NCBI RefSeq assembly: GCF_001427905.1
Contig: NZ_LMEF01000032.1
Span: 96,314-160,313, forward strand
Direction of reading: 5' to 3'
DNA from: Flavobacterium sp. Root420
GTDB taxonomy: Bacteria; Bacteroidota; Bacteroidia; Flavobacteriales; Flavobacteriaceae
DNA length: 64,000 bases
Shown: positions 61,178 to 64,000 of the stretch, one piece after another
Layout of the letters: each line of letters starts with the position of its first letter
Position numbering within the stretch: position 1 is the stretch's first letter
The notes under the pieces: generated by a model
The model's database searches: none
Told to the model about the DNA's origin: nothing
Seen by the model: only the letters and a program-made list of their open reading frames with translations
Program-made: the position numbers and the translations under genes

Positions 61178-61705
61178 ATGATAGAAGAAAACGTAATATT
61201 AGTCAATCAAAATGATGAACAAATTGGCTTAATGCCAAAACTGGAAGCGCATGAAAAAGCACTTTTGCACCGTGCATTTTCTGTTTTTATCTTAAACAGT
61301 AAAAACGAAGTAATGTTACAACAACGTGCTCATCAAAAATATCATTCTCCTTTACTCTGGACAAACACCTGTTGCAGTCATCAGCGTGAAGGTGAAGCCA
61401 ACATCGAAGCAGGAAGCAGAAGATTGTTTGAAGAAATGGGTTTTAAAACGGAATTGAAAGAACTTTTTCATTTTATATACAAAGCTCCTTTTGATAACGG
61501 CTTAACAGAGCATGAGCTCGATCACGTTATGATTGGATATTTTAATGAAAACCCTGCTATTAATCAGGATGAAGTAGAGGATTGGAAATGGATGAAAATT
61601 GAAGATATTAAAGAAGATATTGAGAAACAGCCCGAAATTTATACCGTTTGGTTCAAAATAATTTTTGATGAATTTTATCATTATTTAGAAGACCATAAAA
61701 TTTAA
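61178..61705 (+). CDS. idi: isopentenyl-diphosphate delta-isomerase, type I
   Basis: 175-residue NUDIX-fold enzyme interconverting IPP and DMAPP for isoprenoids, including the undecaprenyl and menaquinone pools. Landmarks: HRAFSVFIL with a metal-binding His32, LLWTNTCCSHQREGE with the catalytic Cys66 and His68, AGSRRLFEEMGF (NUDIX-like box), and ENPAINQDEVEDWKWM with the second acidic cluster. It leads a run of four co-directional genes with short gaps. Confidence 0.94.
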   Translation: MIEENVILVNQNDEQIGLMPKLEAHEKALLHRAFSVFILNSKNEVMLQQRAHQKYHSPLLWTNTCCSHQREGEANIEAGSRRLFEEMGFKTELKELFHFIYKAPFDNGLTEHELDHVMIGYFNENPAINQDEVEDWKWMKIEDIKEDIEKQPEIYTVWFKIIFDEFYHYLEDHKI

Positions 61706-61727
61706 CAAAGACTAACCAACAACCCAA

Positions 61728-62138
61728 ATGAAAGTAACCATATCAAGAAAAGCACATTTTAATGCTGCACATCGATTGCACAGGAAAGATTGGACATTTG
61801 AGAAAAACAATGCCGTTTTTGGAAAATGTAATAATCCCAATTTTCATGGTCATAATTATGGTTTAACAGTAAGTGTTACAGGAAAAATTGACCCGGAAAC
61901 TGGTTTTGTTTTAGATGTGAAAGTATTAGCGGATATTATACATGAAGAAGTAGAAATACCATTTGATCACAAAAATCTGAATCTGGATGTTCCGGAATTT
62001 CAGGATTTGAATCCAACTGCTGAAAATATTGCGGTTGTGATATGGAATAAAATTAGAAAAAAAATTCATGCCGACTTTGATTTAGAAGTCGTTTTGAATG
62101 AAACGGACCGCAATTTTGTAACTTATAAAGGAGAATAA
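61728..62138 (+). CDS. queD: 6-pyruvoyltetrahydropterin synthase/QueD family protein
   Basis: 136-residue T-fold enzyme acting on dihydroneopterin triphosphate. Zinc ligands are His15 (FNAAHRL), His40 and His42; catalytic Cys34 and the Asp80-His81 pair (PFDHKNL) are present. The spacing CNNPNFHGH (C-x5-HGH) and the ending TDRNFVTYKGE resemble mammalian PTPS more than E. coli QueD, where the motif is C-x3-HGH. It may therefore make 6-pyruvoyltetrahydropterin rather than, or besides, the queuosine precursor. The symbol is provisional. Confidence 0.85.
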   Translation: MKVTISRKAHFNAAHRLHRKDWTFEKNNAVFGKCNNPNFHGHNYGLTVSVTGKIDPETGFVLDVKVLADIIHEEVEIPFDHKNLNLDVPEFQDLNPTAENIAVVIWNKIRKKIHADFDLEVVLNETDRNFVTYKGE

Positions 62139-62141
62139 TAA

Positions 62142-62600
62142 ATGTCATTAAAAATAGGAGATATAGTTCCGAATTTTACTGCAAAAGATAGTCACGGAGA
62201 AGTTTTTGAAAGCAAAAGTTTTTTAGGTCGAAAGCCTCTTGTGATTTATTTTTATCCAAAAGATAATACCCCCGGTTGTACTACTGAAGCTTGTAGCTTT
62301 CGGGATCAGTACGAAGATTTCAAGGATTTAGGTGCTGAGGTAATTGGGATTAGTAGTGATAGCGTAAAATCGCATCATAAATTTGCCAAGAAACATGAAT
62401 TGCCTTTTATATTGTTATCAGATCCAGATAAAAGACTGAGACAACTTTTTGGAGTCCGAAATAATTTATTTGGTCTTTTACCAGGAAGAGTAACTTATAT
62501 TATAGACAGAAATGGCGTTGTGATTTATATTTTTGATAGTATGAACGCAGCCAGACATATTGAGAAAGCCTTAGAAACAATTAGAGAATTAGTATTATAA
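62142..62600 (+). CDS. bcp: thioredoxin-dependent peroxiredoxin (Bcp/PrxQ type)
   Basis: 152-residue cytoplasmic peroxiredoxin. The active site YPKDNTPGCTTEACSFRDQY has peroxidatic Cys46 and a second Cys51 five residues later, as in Bcp/PrxQ enzymes that form an intramolecular disulfide. VIGISSDSVKSHHKFAKKH and LLSDPDKRLRQLFGV are standard. It begins three bases after the pterin gene. It reduces hydrogen and organic peroxides with thioredoxin. Confidence 0.94.
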   Translation: MSLKIGDIVPNFTAKDSHGEVFESKSFLGRKPLVIYFYPKDNTPGCTTEACSFRDQYEDFKDLGAEVIGISSDSVKSHHKFAKKHELPFILLSDPDKRLRQLFGVRNNLFGLLPGRVTYIIDRNGVVIYIFDSMNAARHIEKALETIRELVL

Positions 62601-62655
62601 ATTAAAGAATTAGTATTAGTTCAATAGCAATTTAATAAAGATATTAGCCAAAAAA

Positions 62656-63624
62656 ATGAAGCCAAACTTATACCCTTTACAATTCGAACCCATTTTGAAA
62701 GACAGAATCTGGGGCGGAGAAAAATTAAAAACAATTCTGAATAAACCAATAGTTTCTAGAATTACCGGTGAAAGCTGGGAGTTATCAACTGTTGAAGGTG
62801 ATGTGAGTGTTGTTGCTAATGGAATTTTAAAAGGAAAATCATTGATGGATCTTATTGATGAAACACCAAATGAAATTTTAGGAACGGCAGTTTACAAACG
62901 TTTCGGAAAACAGTTTCCATTACTTTTTAAATATTTAGATGCTCGCGAAGATCTTTCGATTCAGGTTCATCCAAATGATAAATTAGCAAAAGAACGTCAT
63001 AATTCTTTTGGTAAAACCGAAATGTGGTACGTTATGCAGGCTGACGCCGATTCCAGAATCATTGTTGGTTTTAAGGAGGATTCAAGTAAAGAAGAATATC
63101 TAAAGCACTTACACGATAATTCGCTGGTTTCTATTTTAGATGATGTCAAAGCAAAAGCCGGAGATGTTTTCTTTTTAGAAACAGGAACGGTTCATGCCAT
63201 TGGTGCCGGTTTGGTTGTGGCTGAAATTCAGCAAACTTCTGATATTACGTATCGTTTATACGATTTTGATCGTGTTGATGCACAGGGAAATAAAAGAGAA
63301 TTGCACGTAGATCTAGCGCTTGATGCTATCAATTATAATAAAGTAGACACACAGAAGAAATACGAAACAAAAATCAATACTTCAAATACAGTTGTAGATT
63401 GCCCTTATTTCACGACCAATTTTATTCCGTTAGAAAATAAATTGGAAGTTTCTAAATCCGGAGAAACATTTACAGTTTATATGTGTATTGAAGGAAGTTT
63501 TGAAATTGAATTTGATGGCTTCAAACAAAGTTATATAAAAGGAGATACTGTTTTGGTTCCGGCTGAGATAAATGCATTTATTTTGAACGGAAAAGCTTCA
63601 ATTTTAGAAATTTACATTTCATAG
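62656..63624 (+). CDS. manA: mannose-6-phosphate isomerase, class I
   Basis: 322-residue zinc enzyme interconverting fructose 6-phosphate and mannose 6-phosphate, entry to GDP-mannose and GDP-fucose. Zinc ligands are in LSIQVHPNDKLA and in the later ETGTVHAIGAGLVVAEIQQ. The start LYPLQFEPILKDRIWGGEKL and GKTEMWYVM are typical of the short bacterial class. The C-terminal cupin half (about 235-322) is complete. It could support the glycan locus indirectly. A 55-base gap without a clear promoter separates it from bcp. Confidence 0.92.
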   Translation: MKPNLYPLQFEPILKDRIWGGEKLKTILNKPIVSRITGESWELSTVEGDVSVVANGILKGKSLMDLIDETPNEILGTAVYKRFGKQFPLLFKYLDAREDLSIQVHPNDKLAKERHNSFGKTEMWYVMQADADSRIIVGFKEDSSKEEYLKHLHDNSLVSILDDVKAKAGDVFFLETGTVHAIGAGLVVAEIQQTSDITYRLYDFDRVDAQGNKRELHVDLALDAINYNKVDTQKKYETKINTSNTVVDCPYFTTNFIPLENKLEVSKSGETFTVYMCIEGSFEIEFDGFKQSYIKGDTVLVPAEINAFILNGKASILEIYIS

Positions 63625-63646
63625 GGCTAAATCTAAAGATTATATG

Positions 63647-63654
63647 TACTTTTG
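63647..63654 (+). promoter_or_regulatory. -7 box (TACTTTTG) before the last small gene
   Basis: TACTTTTG fits TAnnTTTG exactly, 28-35 bases before the preferred start at 63682. This also argues that the upstream non-ATG frame start (63652) lies inside the promoter and is not used. Confidence 0.5.
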
Positions 63655-63681
63655 CAGACGCAAATTAAAATAAAAATAAAA

Positions 63682-63948
63682 ATGGCAAACGTTAAAAATT
63701 TAAAGAAAGACATCAACTTCGTATTAGGAGATATTATTGAGGCAATTTACTTATTTGAAATGTCTACAACAGGAAATCCTACTCCAGAAACGAATGCTTT
63801 GATCGATCAGGCTATTGCTGCTTTTGATACTTTGATCACAAAAGTGAACGCAAAGAACGTTGAAAACAAAAAAGCACATTTCAAACAAATCAATGTTGAA
63901 TTGGAAGAAACTGCTAATCAATTGATTGCTAAAATCAACGAATTGTAA
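63682..63948 (+). CDS. small conserved helical protein of unknown function
   Basis: 88 residues, starting MANVKNLKKDINFVLGDIIEAIYLF. The protein appears fully helical, with an acidic-basic pattern (NVENKKAHFKQINVELEETANQLIAKINEL) that suggests a coiled-coil or a two-helix hairpin. No family name comes to mind, but I associate similar short proteins with many Bacteroidota. The frame extends ten codons upstream, into the -7 box, so the ATG is preferred. Codon use is that of a well-expressed gene. Confidence 0.75.
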   Translation: MANVKNLKKDINFVLGDIIEAIYLFEMSTTGNPTPETNALIDQAIAAFDTLITKVNAKNVENKKAHFKQINVELEETANQLIAKINEL

Positions 63949-64000
63949 GCAAAAAAAAGTATAAAAAAGTGCAAATTTATTTTGGTAAAACGAAAAACCG

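Noticed and set aside
1..64000. tRNA, rRNA, CRISPR arrays or toxin-antitoxin and defence islands
   Set aside because: No cloverleaf-like, rRNA-like or regularly spaced identical repeats with spacers were seen, and no Cas, restriction or toxin motifs were recognised.

Overview
The window looks like chromosomal DNA of a Flavobacterium or close relative (Bacteroidota, Flavobacteriia). The A+T content is high. Start regions lack clear Shine-Dalgarno sequences but carry the Bacteroidota promoter pattern (TTG or TTTG, about 19 bases, then TAnnTTTG). Marker families of the phylum are present: a PorV-like type IX secretion protein, an Lnb/DUF4105 protein, and the kdsD-tatC-lptB block beside recQ. No rRNA, tRNA, CRISPR array, insertion sequence or phage gene was seen.

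Region 1 (1-1251) is the 3' part of a CapD/WbpM-type nucleotide-sugar dehydratase, cut by the window edge and closed by a strong hairpin terminator. Region 2 (1343-42015) is one very large co-directional surface-polysaccharide locus. It has 37 tightly packed or overlapping genes, followed by a polyprenyl-phosphate sugar transferase with its own -7 box. It opens with an ABC polysaccharide exporter (Wzm/Wzt with a C-terminal glycan-recognition domain). Next comes a modification block: WbqC, two methyltransferases, a PglD-like acyltransferase, a PhyH dioxygenase, a GH43-like propeller protein and an HTTM-DCC fusion membrane protein. Then follow a WecE-type sugar aminotransferase and a long run of GT2, GT4 and WbsX glycosyltransferases. 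After these come a WecB epimerase, a complete CMP-sialic acid cassette (neuA, neuB, a CysE-like acetyltransferase, neuC), a NodB deacetylase and an MBOAT/SGNH O-acylation pair. More glycosyltransferases and a Wzy/WaaL-family membrane protein close the run. In all, 17 genes encode glycosyltransferases or look like them. The likely product is a large, sialic-acid-containing, O-acylated and methylated O-antigen or capsule.

Region 3 (42020-49361, mostly minus strand) holds envelope housekeeping genes: an Lnb-type lipoprotein acyltransferase, a PorV2-like outer-membrane protein, phosphatidylserine synthase, a GH25 muramidase, lptB, an AhpD-like protein, tatC and kdsD. Region 4 (49449-64000) is mixed core metabolism: recQ (lacking its zinc cysteines), two unknown exported proteins, an FAD oxidoreductase, a quinone reductase, a secreted Xaa-Pro aminopeptidase, a META lipoprotein, exported MsrA and MsrB, Idi, a eukaryote-like pyruvoyltetrahydropterin synthase homologue, a Bcp peroxiredoxin, ManA and a small conserved protein.

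Intergenic DNA in regions 3 and 4 is rich in structured repeats. There are three separate arrays of four degenerate 8-base units, long perfect palindromes on both sides of the quinone reductase gene, a GCTCC palindrome, and a 16-base direct repeat on either side of a small gene. The strongest leads for new biology are the propeller/HTTM-DCC pair inside the glycan locus, the unassigned sialyltransferase together with the CysE-like enzyme in the NeuD position, and the phased 8-base intergenic arrays. All functional assignments are from reading motifs by eye; no database search was run.
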